The position numbers and the translations under genes are program-made. From Maribacter sp. BPC-D8 (GTDB lineage: Bacteria; Bacteroidota; Bacteroidia; Flavobacteriales; Flavobacteriaceae), in assembly GCF_035207705.1 (NCBI RefSeq), contig NZ_CP128187.1:4719465-4783464 (forward strand): DNA of 64,000 bases. Direction: 5' to 3'. The notes under the pieces were generated by a model. It saw only the letters and a program-made list of their open reading frames with translations, had not been told where the DNA came from and did no database searches. This document shows positions 27,626 through 37,093 of this stretch, one piece after another (the first letter of the stretch is position 1; every line of letters starts with the position of its first letter).

Positions 27626-28230
27626 CATTTCCTATTCTTCTTAGGCTTACAGGTCATGCAAAAATCAGAAAGTGCGTTGATTTCATCTACCACTTTGTTG
27701 TGTTCTTTCTGTAACATTTCAGAATCCTTACCAAAATCGGTGGCTTTAAAGACTTGTGCACTTACGGTGTTCATTTCTTCTTGTAGCTCGTTGAAAATAG
27801 GTTGAAATAAACTGGAGTCACTAAAAGCCCCTTTTTCCTCATAGATTTTCTTGCGTATTTTTCTGGAGTATAGTTCTACCAAATCAAAATCATACCGTCC
27901 GAATTGTAATAGCTGGTTCGCTGTCAAAGAATCTGGAGCAACCAAAACAGCCAGGTTCTTTTGAAAAATGGCTTTTACTTTACTATTGAAGTTCTTGGTA
28001 AACATGAAGGATACTGAATTCATGTTAAAGCTGAAATCGATTTTAGCGCCCGAATAAATAGAATAGGAGGTAAGGGCAGCATTAATTTCCGATTCCGGAG
28101 ATTGGTAGTCGCTCAGTTGTAACTCGTAATCGGGAGTCCATTGCATTGGTTCTTGCGCTATTACCAATGAAGATGAGAGTGCTATGAATAAAGTAAAGAT
28201 GATTTTTTTCAAGGGAATTGTATTTTCCAT
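27625..28230 (-). CDS. secreted protein of unknown function
   Basis: 201 aa, signal peptide with a short N-terminal extension (MENTIPLKKIIFTLFIALSSSLVIAQ). The mature part begins EPMQWTPDYELQLSDYQ and ends with CMTC followed by a basic tail KPKKNRK. The CxxC near the end is the only notable motif. Function not recognised. The 3' end touches the GCTAATT array. Confidence 0.7.
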   Translation of the reverse strand: MENTIPLKKIIFTLFIALSSSLVIAQEPMQWTPDYELQLSDYQSPESEINAALTSYSIYSGAKIDFSFNMNSVSFMFTKNFNSKVKAIFQKNLAVLVAPDSLTANQLLQFGRYDFDLVELYSRKIRKKIYEEKGAFSDSSLFQPIFNELQEEMNTVSAQVFKATDFGKDSEMLQKEHNKVVDEINALSDFCMTCKPKKNRK

Positions 28231-28299
28231 CGAATGTACTATAAAAAATAATCTGTAAAGTGGCTAACTAGGTTTTTGAGTATTAAAGTTTGTTAAAAC

Positions 28300-28935
28300 C
28301 TACAACTGGAATTCGGTCTGGTTAGTGCCAGTATCAAAAATATTTGGGTAGTGCTCGCGTGCATTACGTTCCATAAATTCCATCGGTACATCTTCAAAAT
28401 GCCCGTAGTCTTCTAGGTACTCCATAAACTGTGTTCCGTCTGAACTGAATTCTTGTAATATGGAATCATTTTCTCCGTCAAAATCTAAAGGCGCTACATT
28501 AAGCATTTCACATAACGATGCATTGAATGTAGGGGAGAGCTTCAGCCATTTATCATTTATAAAGGCATCGACCATACCATGAGGAGTAAGTTCATTAGAT
28601 CCGAATTTCTCTATTAATCGTTCTACGCCAATATGATTTTTAACTTTCGCCAAATGAATTCTCGCAGGTATACCAAGGGCACGAAGTCCCGCAATTAAGA
28701 TGATGGACTTATCAATACAATGACCTTTTGGGCGTTTTGCAATTTCACTGGCTCGGTATTTCTCTTTATTGAAACTTAAGCTGTATGGATCGTATCGCCA
28801 TGCATCACGTACTTTGTTGTATAGTGCAATAGAAATTTCTTTCTCAGAAAGTGAAGTGTTTTTAAATTCAGAAACCAAGTCTTGAATCTCGTCACTTTCA
28901 TAATCAAAAAAATAGGTAGGGGATAGGAAATCCAT
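28300..28935 (-). CDS. transglutaminase-like domain protein
   Basis: 211 aa, no signal peptide, so probably cytoplasmic. A transglutaminase/cysteine-protease fold is suggested by Cys in KGHCIDKSIILIAGLRALGIPARI, His in TPHGMVDAFINDKW and a following acidic region. The family includes peptidases and amidases; the substrate is unknown. The gene is flanked on its 5' side by a 466-bp repeat-filled gap. Confidence 0.82.
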   Translation of the reverse strand: MDFLSPTYFFDYESDEIQDLVSEFKNTSLSEKEISIALYNKVRDAWRYDPYSLSFNKEKYRASEIAKRPKGHCIDKSIILIAGLRALGIPARIHLAKVKNHIGVERLIEKFGSNELTPHGMVDAFINDKWLKLSPTFNASLCEMLNVAPLDFDGENDSILQEFSSDGTQFMEYLEDYGHFEDVPMEFMERNAREHYPNIFDTGTNQTEFQL

Positions 28936-29401
28936 AGTATTGAAAATTAGCGAATTATTTCATGTTCAATTTACGAAATAGATTTGGCATACTCGCTTCG
29001 GCAATGGGAGACTGTTTAGATTAAGTATTTTTTCAAAAGTTTAAATCCAGTATTAAGTAATAAGTACAAAGTATTAAGTAAGTATTGTAAGTTAGAAAAT
29101 AGAGGATAGAAAATAGAATATAGAGAATAGACTTGTTTTTATAGAGCCGTATTTAGCAAAGCTAAATTGTTGATGTTTAAGTATCCAGTATCCAAAATCA
29201 ACTATATACTAACTCACTATCAAACTATCAAACGAACAAACTATCAACTGAAAACTGAAAACTGAAAACTGAAACTGCCAACTGATACTGAATACTGAAC
29301 ACTAACTCACTATCAAACTAATTCACTAACAAACTATCAACTGAATACTGATACTGCCAACTGTTACTGAATACTGAAAACTAAATCCTAACCCCTAAAA
29401 C
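28936..29401. repeat. intergenic low-complexity repeat field
   Basis: No gene is supported. It contains AAGTATTAAGTA strings, AGAGAATAGACT...TATTTAGCAAAGCTAAA (also near 16660-16705), ACTATCAAACTATCAA strings, ACTGAAA units repeated in tandem (29250-29275), and TGATACTGCCAACTGTTACTG, related to the 13-mer array at 45138. It runs directly into the stop of the globin gene. Confidence 0.85.
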
Positions 29402-29803
29402 CTAGTTCCTAAATTCTTCCGGTCTATTCTGCCAAATATGTATATACTGCCCTGTCGACATTCTACGCGCCATGTCTTTTGCTCTAGTCGCTAATTCACC
29501 TTCGTAGAGCTCTTCGATAGTTTCGAACCAAAGCTGTAGCCATTGTGCGAAATGATCTTGAGAAATGGTATGCTTAAGATTTTTATCGACCTTGACATGT
29601 GCCTTAGACGGACTCCCACGAAAAGTACGGACGCCAAAAAGATTCGATTCCCAGAAATCGGTGAGTTTGCTTAAGTGGGTAGGCCATTCTTCGTCTGTAA
29701 TATGTCCGTTAAAAATGGGACCTAGCATTTCGTTTTGCCTTATTTTATCATAGAAAGTATGTACCAATACCCTAACATCTTCTCTATTGGTAATTTCGCT
29801 CAT
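29402..29803 (-). CDS. group III truncated hemoglobin
   Basis: 133 aa, matching group 3 truncated globins (FYDKIRQNEMLGPIFNGHI; proximal His in DHFAQWLQLW). Binds heme and small ligands such as O2 or NO; the physiological role is usually unknown in this group. It forms a likely two-gene unit with the cupin gene 9 bp upstream. Confidence 0.92.
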   Translation of the reverse strand: MSEITNREDVRVLVHTFYDKIRQNEMLGPIFNGHITDEEWPTHLSKLTDFWESNLFGVRTFRGSPSKAHVKVDKNLKHTISQDHFAQWLQLWFETIEELYEGELATRAKDMARRMSTGQYIHIWQNRPEEFRN

Positions 29804-29812
29804 AGTCTTTTT

Positions 29813-30157
29813 TTAAGAATCAGCAACAACTTTTTCTACCCGTTCAGCTGCATCTTTTTTAGAAAGTGTAAGACGAACAATACTGTCAGATTTTGCTAAA
29901 AGGTCGTGCGGAACATTTGCAGCTAAGGTAATGATATCTCCTTGCTTTAGGGTGTGATGAGCGCCTTCCACTCCGAAATCAATTTCACCTTGTACGATAT
30001 GTACTATAATAGGGAAAGGAGCTTTGTGCTCTTTCATAAGTTGCCCGTTCTTCATTAGAATTCGGATCTCTTTGGAAAACGGAGTTTCTAAAAGAACTTT
30101 AATGACAACTTTGTCATCGTTGAAATCTAAATTTTCGGTAAAAGATATCTTTTGCAT
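29813..30157 (-). CDS. cupin-domain protein
   Basis: 114 aa, a single small beta-barrel cupin. Conserved cupin features: PIIVHIVQGEIDFGVEG (motif 1) and LAANVPHDLLAKSDS (motif 2 with His). It precedes the globin gene by 9 bp on the same strand, so both probably serve one response, perhaps to nitrosative or redox stress (inference from the neighbour). Confidence 0.88.
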   Translation of the reverse strand: MQKISFTENLDFNDDKVVIKVLLETPFSKEIRILMKNGQLMKEHKAPFPIIVHIVQGEIDFGVEGAHHTLKQGDIITLAANVPHDLLAKSDSIVRLTLSKKDAAERVEKVVADS

Positions 30158-30258
30158 TGTACTTTTTTTTCAAAAGTAGTAATGAACAGCAACTGGAACT
30201 ATGACACTTCTCATACCAAGCCGATAACTACATACCGAATTGAAAAATACTGTTGATT

Positions 30259-30641
30259 TTAAAGCAATGCTCGCAACTTTTTATTTCTGAGTAAAACGCT
30301 TACCCACACAAGAACACCGAAAATAACCGGAAAAATAGTTAAGGTCATATGGTCTTTATGAATTACATGAGTAGCCACTGCACCCCTAACCACGCGGTTA
30401 TGAGCAAACCACCAATGAACATGGTTTTTGGCATGGCGTAAAGTACTATAGATACTACCAAAATTATGCCTAATGCCATAACATATTCTGAAGGATAGCC
30501 CATTTCTACAGCTCCTTTAACAGCCGTTTCGGTTTGTAAAACATTATTTACAGCACCCATTAAAAGCATAAAAATAACAATACCTTGTAGAATATAAGAA
30601 GTCCACAAGATACCTTTCGAGGTTTTTTTGATAGTTTCCAT
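30259..30641 (-). pseudogene. DoxX-like membrane protein gene, frameshifted in a G run
   Basis: Frame one (30641 to 30363) encodes 92 aa with three hydrophobic segments, ending ...GGLLITAWLGVQWLLM and a stop. In another frame the family sequence continues as GAVATHVIHKDHMTLTIF and then about 25 more residues to RNKKLRALL, ending at TAA 30259-30261. Adding one G to the GGGG run (CCCC at 30383-30386 on the plus strand) joins both parts into 127 aa, the usual DoxX-like length. So either the gene has lost a base or the assembly has. Confidence 0.82.
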
Positions 30642-30737
30642 ACGGTGTAGATTGATTTGATTGTCAACTACAATGTACGTTTTATTTCATTAAAAAACAG
30701 CTAGTTACGCTATGGCGAATGGTGAAAAAAGAAGTGG

Positions 30738-31238
30738 TTATTTAAATATAAGTCCGTTCTCGGCATCAAATTGTGCTTGTTCTTCAGGCGAAAGTGCATC
30801 GCGAATAGCACGAATGGTAAAACCACCAACCACTTTGCCTTCGTCGTAGTACATCCAATCGCTAATATCGGCGTTGTTTACCGTAATGGTATCGCCCAAT
30901 TGAACTTCACTGGTGTAAACCGGTTCGTTGGCAATAATACCCATTAAAGCATTATCAATTAATTGAATATCGCCCACCCAAATATGTTCGGCACCACCAT
31001 CGGCTTCGAATTTTTGTTTAATAGTGAAATATTCAAAATTAGGATTGTCGCTAGCTATTGCCTCTTTAAAATCACCTATAGAATTTTTGGCATCTATCAT
31101 GGCCTGGTTCATTTTAGCATCGTCATCTTCCACATTGTACACATCTGGTTCGCCAGAGCGTTCTGTTTTATCAGCTGAGCCTTCTTTGCAAGAAGTTAGT
31201 ATAAATAATAGTGATGCGATAAAAAGTAGCGATTTCTT
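30738..31238 (-). CDS. DUF2314 lipoprotein
   Basis: About 166 aa from ATG 31238, chosen because it places the lipoprotein signal MKKSLLFIASLLFILTSC at the N-terminus; the frame extends 18 codons upstream without signal features. The DUF2314 domain is clear (YFTIKQKFEADGGAEHIWVG, ISDWMYYDEGKVVGGFTIRA). Function unknown; often found in surface or immunity-like contexts. Confidence 0.83.
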   Translation of the reverse strand, partial: KKSLLFIASLLFILTSCKEGSADKTERSGEPDVYNVEDDDAKMNQAMIDAKNSIGDFKEAIASDNPNFEYFTIKQKFEADGGAEHIWVGDIQLIDNALMGIIANEPVYTSEVQLGDTITVNNADISDWMYYDEGKVVGGFTIRAIRDALSPEEQAQFDAENGLIFK

Positions 31239-31350
31239 CATAAGATAGGTGTCTATTTTATTTAATATGGTTTGTAGTACTATGAAGCACAACGCAATAG
31301 TACTTGTATTGTTTTATTGGATAATAGAGATTTTAATGCCTAGTAGAAGT

Positions 31351-32079
31351 TTACTTCGGGTTTTTACCGTTTCGCGGGTCTTGTTTTAACACTTTGGCGG
31401 TAGTACGGTAAAAAGTAGGCGAGTAGGAGTAGAACTCATGAGGTTGCTCAAAAAAGGTCTCTAACGCAATGGCAAAAAGCTCCATTAAGTTAGTGCCGCC
31501 ATAGTCCCTGAAAATGGTGTATTTGCCTTCACGTATAAGTGGTATTTTTTTAGTAGCCAGTTCTTTCCAGGCGTTGAGGTCTGTATCTTTAAATGCTTTC
31601 GAAAAATACGAGCCTTTGGCGTTTTCAATGATTAAGCAATGACTGAACTCGTGTATGGCAATGTTTAATCCGTCATCGGTAATAACGAATCCTTTTTCTA
31701 CAGCAGGCCACGATAAGTTTACACGCTTGGTAGCGGTATTTACATCGCCATCATACAAAACATCTCTACCGGTGTATGAATATGAAGTCGGAGTAACAAA
31801 AATGGTTTTGAAGACACTTAGAACATCTTGTTTCAGACCAAAGGTAATCTGAACGAATGCACTAGAAATAACCAATTTCATTTCGGTGGTAAGTTCAAAA
31901 CCTTCTGTAGCATCAAAATCTGTAGTATTTACAAATAGCAGTGTTCTCACCACAAAAGACTCTTGGTGCTTTTCAGATAATGCAGCGTAATAGGAGTTCC
32001 ATTTGCTGAGTACCTCATGGCATTCTTGCTTGCTACTGGTCTTAAGAAATAAATTGACGAAAGTATGTTTGGCGTTCAA
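31351..32079 (-). CDS. MtfA-like zinc-dependent peptidase
   Basis: About 242 aa. The HEFSH zinc-binding motif (IAIHEFSHCL) and the downstream glutamate in LMELFAIALETFFEQP match the MtfA/M90 metallopeptidase family, as does the LSWPAVEKGF region. The start is uncertain: the frame opens at TTG 32079 and has no nearby ATG. In enterobacteria MtfA acts on the Mlc regulator; the role here is unknown. Confidence 0.82.
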   Translation of the reverse strand: MNAKHTFVNLFLKTSSKQECHEVLSKWNSYYAALSEKHQESFVVRTLLFVNTTDFDATEGFELTTEMKLVISSAFVQITFGLKQDVLSVFKTIFVTPTSYSYTGRDVLYDGDVNTATKRVNLSWPAVEKGFVITDDGLNIAIHEFSHCLIIENAKGSYFSKAFKDTDLNAWKELATKKIPLIREGKYTIFRDYGGTNLMELFAIALETFFEQPHEFYSYSPTFYRTTAKVLKQDPRNGKNPK

Positions 32080-32150
32080 GTAATTGGTTTGGTTGAAAGT
32101 GTGGTTCGGTAAATAATTATTACAAAAAAATGCGGAGGGTAAAATTAGTG

Positions 32151-32639
32151 TTATTCGGTGATAACAACACTACCAATAAGTTCATTTTCGGTAGGTTTTT
32201 CAAACCAAGTTTCCATAAAGTCAAAATTCTCTTGGCTAACTTCAAACTCAAATGTAACTCCTTTTTCGGTGTTGCGCTGTTGTACACGTTGCCATCTGGT
32301 ATTTTTTGAAATATCTAAAAAGTGAAGTTTAATTTCGAACCCATTAGATGCCGCAAAAGCTCTAAATTTTTCGCGGTGTTCAAATTTAGATAATCCCAAG
32401 TCTAAAATAGCATCAGTATTTGATTCTTCTAATTGCGTTACCACATTTAAAATCATTGTTTCTGCCCGCTCAATACGCTCTAAAAACCATTCTAATCCGT
32501 CAGTTTCAGTTTTGTCTGGTAGAAATAGGGTATTGTTCCAAGTATCTATAGAGAAAATTACACCTTTAGTTTTCTTTTTTAGTTCATTTGAATAGGTTGT
32601 TTTACCTGAACCTGTATTACCGACGATGAGGTGTAGCAT
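32151..32639 (-). CDS. small P-loop ATPase/kinase (zeta-toxin or AAA_33-like)
   Basis: 162 aa. A Walker A at the extreme N-terminus (VGNTGSGKTT), SIDTWNN after the next strand, and LDISKNTRWQRVQQRN (lid-like arginines) fit the small nucleotide/gluconate kinase-like P-loop group often annotated as ATP-binding protein. Substrate unknown. No antitoxin partner is adjacent, so a zeta-toxin role is not supported. Confidence 0.78.
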   Translation of the reverse strand: MLHLIVGNTGSGKTTYSNELKKKTKGVIFSIDTWNNTLFLPDKTETDGLEWFLERIERAETMILNVVTQLEESNTDAILDLGLSKFEHREKFRAFAASNGFEIKLHFLDISKNTRWQRVQQRNTEKGVTFEFEVSQENFDFMETWFEKPTENELIGSVVITE

Positions 32640-32675
32640 GAGTTTTACTTTAAATTTAAGTATTACACTATTGTT

Positions 32676-33191
32676 CTATTCAACGCTAAAACTCTTTTCG
32701 ATCAAATCAAACCCTGGCTTGTTTGTGGCGTTATCTTCCGTAGCTTGTTGTATTAGAATTGCAAAAGTTTTATCGCCCTTATAAAAGAAGTGAATATCCC
32801 CTTCATGATCAAGGCCTAGAATACTTGCCGTAAACTTTAATGAAGTGGAATTTATATCGTTAAATGAACCTTCAGCAACACTTTTAAAGTTGAGCTTAGA
32901 ATTTTTATAGATGATATTATTCTCTAATTCTTCTTTATAGATATCTACCCATTCATTTAAATCCATCTCACCATTCACCCAAGTTATGGTTATAATGCCG
33001 CTAGAATCAAAACCATCTTTTTCGACAGATAAATAATACCCGAGGTCATCTATATTTTCTTCATCAGTAATTCCCCAACCTGTGGGGCTGGTTATTGAAA
33101 CTCCATCTCTTTCAAATTTTGCAGGTTTACTTTCGCTACAAGAAGTTAAGAATAGAAATATGGATGCTATTAATATTAGTGGTTTTTTCAT
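32676..33191 (-). CDS. PsbP-like lipoprotein of unknown function
   Basis: 171 aa from ATG 33191 (MKKPLILIASIFLFLTSC lipobox); ATG 33206 would add five residues. The mature part (FERDGVSITSPTGWGI...FAILIQQA...FDLIEKSFSV) has the short beta-sheet pattern of PsbP-related lipoproteins common in Bacteroidota. Function unknown. Confidence 0.74.
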   Translation of the reverse strand: MKKPLILIASIFLFLTSCSESKPAKFERDGVSITSPTGWGITDEENIDDLGYYLSVEKDGFDSSGIITITWVNGEMDLNEWVDIYKEELENNIIYKNSKLNFKSVAEGSFNDINSTSLKFTASILGLDHEGDIHFFYKGDKTFAILIQQATEDNATNKPGFDLIEKSFSVE

Positions 33192-33244
33192 GTTGTTGGT
33201 TTTCAAAGAGAATTGATGTTTTTTAATGAAATATATAAAACCGA

Positions 33245-33781
33245 TTAATGTTTTAATTTTCGTTTACTTTTAAAATAATCATATATCCATAATAATAGTA
33301 ATATGAACGCTGCAATGAATGAAAGATAGCTTGTTGTTAAATTCAAAGCGATTACATTTAAATTATAGTCTATAATTGGAATTTCAACATTATTGGAAAT
33401 ACGACCACCTAAAATATTTATTTCTGGTTTTATACCTAAAAAACTATTCTGCTTAATTTTTTTCTGAAAATACTGTCTTTCAGCATCGATGATAATTTTC
33501 TTATTAATTTCAAGAGAAGAAACGAGTTCCATTCCTTTGTCAAAATCAATATATAAATATTTTATTTTGAATTTCTTTTTTGGAAATTCAGAGAATTCTA
33601 GTCTTATATCATCTGTCTTTTCATAATCGGATATTTTTGGTTCAAATGATGCTATCGTCAATTTTTTAGAGATGATATCACCTTTATATAACCTTTTCTT
33701 GGATTCACTATTATAATACAGGCCAACTAATAGAAGAGTTATTATAAGTATTAAATAAGTTAACGATTCAATTCTTTTCAT
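33245..33781 (-). CDS. two-TM membrane protein of unknown function
   Basis: 178 aa. One N-terminal helix (LTYLILIITLLLVGLYY), a 120-residue soluble lysine-rich part, then a C-terminal helix (SYLSFIAAFILLLLWIYDYF) and a basic tail. Very AT-rich. No family recognised; it could be a small envelope protein. Single gene between two other unknowns. Confidence 0.62.
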   Translation of the reverse strand: MKRIESLTYLILIITLLLVGLYYNSESKKRLYKGDIISKKLTIASFEPKISDYEKTDDIRLEFSEFPKKKFKIKYLYIDFDKGMELVSSLEINKKIIIDAERQYFQKKIKQNSFLGIKPEINILGGRISNNVEIPIIDYNLNVIALNLTTSYLSFIAAFILLLLWIYDYFKSKRKLKH

Positions 33782-33879
33782 TCAATTAAATGAACGTGAT
33801 AATTTTAGTTGTTATTGTTTGTTAGTGAAATTAGACTGGTTTTACAAAATTCATACAAAAGGACCATAACTGAAGTTTA

Positions 33880-34170
33880 TTAATTTGGAGTAGGACCATG
33901 AAAACCAAACAGCATTAAAATCCACCAACCAATACCAGTAAAAAGCAACAATAAGGTAATCAAAGTAGTAAGTAAAGGTAAAGCCGAAATAAAAATATAG
34001 CTACGTCCAAGTTTTTTTACTAAACCCAAAATCAATAAAGCAAGAGTTGTTAAGATAGAAAACATTAAGTATGGAATTAATTTATCAATTCCGTACTTTG
34101 AATAGGCTAAGTATACTAACAAGAAAAATAGCAATGAATTTAAAATTGGCGTATAAATACGAGTAATCAT
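33880..34170 (-). CDS. small membrane protein of unknown function
   Basis: 96 aa with three hydrophobic segments (LLFFLLVYLAYSKYG, LMFSILTTLALLILGLV, ISALPLLTTLITLLLLFTGI) and a short GFHGPTPN tail. No recognised family. Codon use is AT-rich like its neighbours. Confidence 0.6.
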   Translation of the reverse strand: MITRIYTPILNSLLFFLLVYLAYSKYGIDKLIPYLMFSILTTLALLILGLVKKLGRSYIFISALPLLTTLITLLLLFTGIGWWILMLFGFHGPTPN

Positions 34171-34284
34171 AAGATTAATTGCTTTGCGATTAAAGGCTCA
34201 ATACCAAATTAGGTTTGACTTTATTGATTTTTCGTCATCACTTATTTAATAGGTTGTTTAACAATATTTGATTAGCAAATATAT

Positions 34285-34743
34285 CTACCCATTAGCAACT
34301 TTAGCCTGCTCTTCTAAATCAGCAATATTTTCAAATTTTTTAAGCGGTAGTTCTTTATTGGTCGCTTTTATTTCAGCAACTAAGGCAAGAATTAAATCTA
34401 GGGGTTTTGCTTCATAACCGAACATCTTTTGGTCGAATTCGATACCAGCGAGTATTCCGTCATTTTCCATGCCTACACCCCAATTTTCTATAAAATCTAC
34501 TAATGCTATTTCAGTAAGTTGGTAGTTCGCCCAATGGTTTATAGTACAAGATTTCGCTCTGGCACTTTCTGCCCAAAAACAAAGTACACCAACAGGTTTG
34601 TCATTTTCATCATCATACTGTACAGAGGCTGAGGTAGCAAAACCTTCATGATTTTGTAGCGCATAAACAATGTTTGTTTCACAAACCGTTTTTATAAATT
34701 TTTGGTATCTATTGGTAATTATATCTGAGCCTTGTTGTTCCAT
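34285..34743 (-). CDS. DUF2750-like protein of unknown function
   Basis: 152 aa soluble protein. Segments such as RYQKFIKTVCETNIVYALQ near the start, AESARAKSCTINHWANYQL in the middle and WGVGMENDGILAGIEFD resemble DUF2750 proteins, small predicted cytoplasmic proteins often found near immunity genes; the assignment is from memory of the pattern. Function unknown. Confidence 0.68.
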   Translation of the reverse strand: MEQQGSDIITNRYQKFIKTVCETNIVYALQNHEGFATSASVQYDDENDKPVGVLCFWAESARAKSCTINHWANYQLTEIALVDFIENWGVGMENDGILAGIEFDQKMFGYEAKPLDLILALVAEIKATNKELPLKKFENIADLEEQAKVANG

Positions 34744-34821
34744 GTTTATAAAAAGTGTTTTTATTGAAGATTTGAGCGAAGTTAGAATTATTTTATTCTT
34801 AGACTTAAATAATTAGCCTTG

Positions 34822-35337
34822 TTAGTTATGCTCTAAATATTCAATCGGGTTTAAATAGAACATCTTTTTCCAACCCTGTCTGTCAGAATCTAGTTGCCAA
34901 ACGTATGGTATAATGGTCAAAATAGAATAATGTAAATGTGGCGATTTACCCGCTGCGTTACCACTTGTACCAACGGTACCAATTTTTGAATTTGTATTTA
35001 CAAATGAAAGTGAAGTCGTGTTTAATTCATTTAAATGAGCATAATAATGCAAGCGCCATTTTGGACCAAGAACTAAAACAAATTTGCCACCCATACTTAT
35101 CTCGCCGGCATAGAGTACCAAACCATTAGTTGAAGAATTAATATCCGTTCCCTTTTTTGCGAAAATATCTACACCCTTATGCGTAACAGATTTCCCCCAG
35201 GGATAAAACCAAAATGATTTAGAATTGTAGTCAGATTTTGTTGCTCCTTGAACAGGCATTTTTAAATGCTGCGGAATCAAATAACCGATAATAAGAATTA
35301 CTACTATACTGATTAAGACTTTCTTTCTTTTCTTCAA
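34822..35337 (-). CDS. M23-family (LytM-like) peptidase
   Basis: 171 aa with an N-terminal membrane anchor (VLISIVVILIIGYLIP). Zinc-site residues of M23 are visible: H and D in THKGVDIFAKKG and the HxH of SPHLHYSI, with GTVGTSGNAAG before it. Probably cleaves or binds cell-wall peptides in the periplasm. Single gene in the accessory stretch. Confidence 0.86.
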   Translation of the reverse strand: MKKRKKVLISIVVILIIGYLIPQHLKMPVQGATKSDYNSKSFWFYPWGKSVTHKGVDIFAKKGTDINSSTNGLVLYAGEISMGGKFVLVLGPKWRLHYYAHLNELNTTSLSFVNTNSKIGTVGTSGNAAGKSPHLHYSILTIIPYVWQLDSDRQGWKKMFYLNPIEYLEHN

Positions 35338-35428
35338 TACCGACTTGGGTTGTAGTTGATGTCAACGTTTTTTTGAACATCATAAAGATACAAGCCTGAT
35401 TATAAACAACAAGTTCTCGTTTATAATT

Positions 35429-36274
35429 TTATAATGACGGACTTGGGGGCGGTGGCAAACCTTCGTTCTTGTTAGTGGTTAAAATTTCACCATTTTCAAG
35501 AAAAGAAATAAGTTCGGTTGCTTTGCTTACAACCTTTTCAATATTGCCATTTTCATTAACTACAATGTGAGTAGGATAGGCTTTGGCGAAAAGTTTATTT
35601 TCAATAAAATCTTCTTGATTGGGTATGGTTTTATAGTTAAACACTTTTTTGGACAAGAATCTATCTAATGCAGCTTTATCGTCTATCGCCAAACTTATAA
35701 ATTCAACATTCTCTCGTTGCTTATATTCGTCAACTAATGTATTCAATTCAGGAAACTCAGCTACACAAGGTTTGCAATTAATAAACCAACATTTAAAAAC
35801 TAACACTTTACCTTTTGTGTTTTCATTGGTATATTCTTTTCCATCTAGATCTGTAAAGCTAAAATCAGGAAAAGGAGTTCCTTCCATTTTAAATTTTGTG
35901 TATATATTTTCTGAAGCTGGTTTAATAATTTCTCGAATTTTGTTGTCTGCAGAAGCGCTTAATTTGTATAGTTTATATTTTCTTACACTATCAGGTGCTA
36001 TGAGTTTTAAGGCGATATAATCACCAGTGGACAATAAGTTTAGAAAATTGTCTTTGGTTATTGTTTCAGATTTATCGTTTATGGCAATAAATTCTGACGA
36101 TAAAATGATGTTGTTTTCATGATATGGCCACCACTTTAAATTATCCAATTCTAAAGCATTTACATCTACATCTGCCCTTTGTGCTGTAGTTTCGGTATTC
36201 CTAGTTTTTGCTTGTTTATTTTCTTTACAAGAAGTAATACAAATAAGAAGTAGTAGAATTAGTAGGTTTTTCAT
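35429..36274 (-). CDS. TlpA-like thioredoxin-fold lipoprotein
   Basis: 281 aa. Lipoprotein signal (MKNLLILLLLICITSC), an N-terminal domain of about 120 residues of unknown fold, then an AhpC/TlpA thioredoxin domain. The redox motif CKPC sits in FKCWFINCKPCVAEFPEL, and the expected cis-Pro region is YPTHIVVNENG. Probably a periplasmic thiol-disulfide reductase. Confidence 0.88.
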   Translation of the reverse strand: MKNLLILLLLICITSCKENKQAKTRNTETTAQRADVDVNALELDNLKWWPYHENNIILSSEFIAINDKSETITKDNFLNLLSTGDYIALKLIAPDSVRKYKLYKLSASADNKIREIIKPASENIYTKFKMEGTPFPDFSFTDLDGKEYTNENTKGKVLVFKCWFINCKPCVAEFPELNTLVDEYKQRENVEFISLAIDDKAALDRFLSKKVFNYKTIPNQEDFIENKLFAKAYPTHIVVNENGNIEKVVSKATELISFLENGEILTTNKNEGLPPPPSPSL

Positions 36275-36298
36275 TTTATAATTTTTTCAACCGTTTTT

Positions 36299-37093
36299 TT
36301 ATTGCTTGCGTAGTAATTCAAATTTTGTTTTTGCAGCTTGTATTTCCTCATAGTTCATTTCTTGCTCTAAATACCATTTTACCTCTGTAGCTACAGGTGG
36401 GCTTAGCGTAAATTGTATTGTTTTCGGTATGGTGTTCTCATCATTTTCACCATAACTTTGAATTTCAGCGAGTTTAGCTTCTATAAAATTCCAGCCTTTT
36501 TTAAACTGAATATCTGCGGTTCGCTCTATTTCAAGATCGGCGTTTTCAGGTGATGTTTGAATACAGGTGTCTTTATATTCAAGGGCTCTGTCTATGTACA
36601 TCCAATAGTATCTATTTCCTGTAATTTTATTCCGGTTTTCTTTGATTAACATTTTTTCGTCAGAAACAGGAGAAATATAAGCTACAGAAACCCCATATTT
36701 TTTCACATAAATAGGAGGGTACATTTGCGAGTACACATCATCATAAGGTGTTTTGAAAAGAGGTTCGCCAAGCATATCAAATTCACCTTTTCCGTTGCAT
36801 TTAAGCATATTAAATTGACTTTCTAAGTTAGCGTTCATGTGAGTTTTACCGAGCGATTTAATATCATATTCAGGTAAAACGAAATGAATCTCACCCGTTT
36901 CATCAATGCTGCCTAGAATAATTTCATCTCCATTATTTTGCCACTGCACAAGTTCAAATCCTCCTGTGGTATAATCTAACTCCCCTTTAAGTTGATTTTC
37001 AAGTTTAGGTGCTGAAGTTTTAGTTTGTAATTGCTGCGTTTTGCATGATTGAAGTAAAATAATCGCAAGTAATAAGGCTAGTTTCGTTTTCAT
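36299..37093 (-). CDS. lipoprotein of unknown function
   Basis: 264 aa, lipobox LLQSCKTQ. The mature part is soluble, with no enzyme motif (LDYTTGGFELVQWQNNGDEI, KKGWNFIEAKLAEIQSYG). It lies 24 bp before the TlpA-like lipoprotein gene on the same strand, so the two may share a transcript. Function not recognised. Confidence 0.7.
   Translation of the reverse strand: MKTKLALLLAIILLQSCKTQQLQTKTSAPKLENQLKGELDYTTGGFELVQWQNNGDEIILGSIDETGEIHFVLPEYDIKSLGKTHMNANLESQFNMLKCNGKGEFDMLGEPLFKTPYDDVYSQMYPPIYVKKYGVSVAYISPVSDEKMLIKENRNKITGNRYYWMYIDRALEYKDTCIQTSPENADLEIERTADIQFKKGWNFIEAKLAEIQSYGENDENTIPKTIQFTLSPPVATEVKWYLEQEMNYEEIQAAKTKFELLRKQ

Noticed and set aside
32151..32639. Toxin-antitoxin system with a zeta-like kinase
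   Set aside because: No small antitoxin gene is adjacent, and the neighbours are unrelated secreted proteins.
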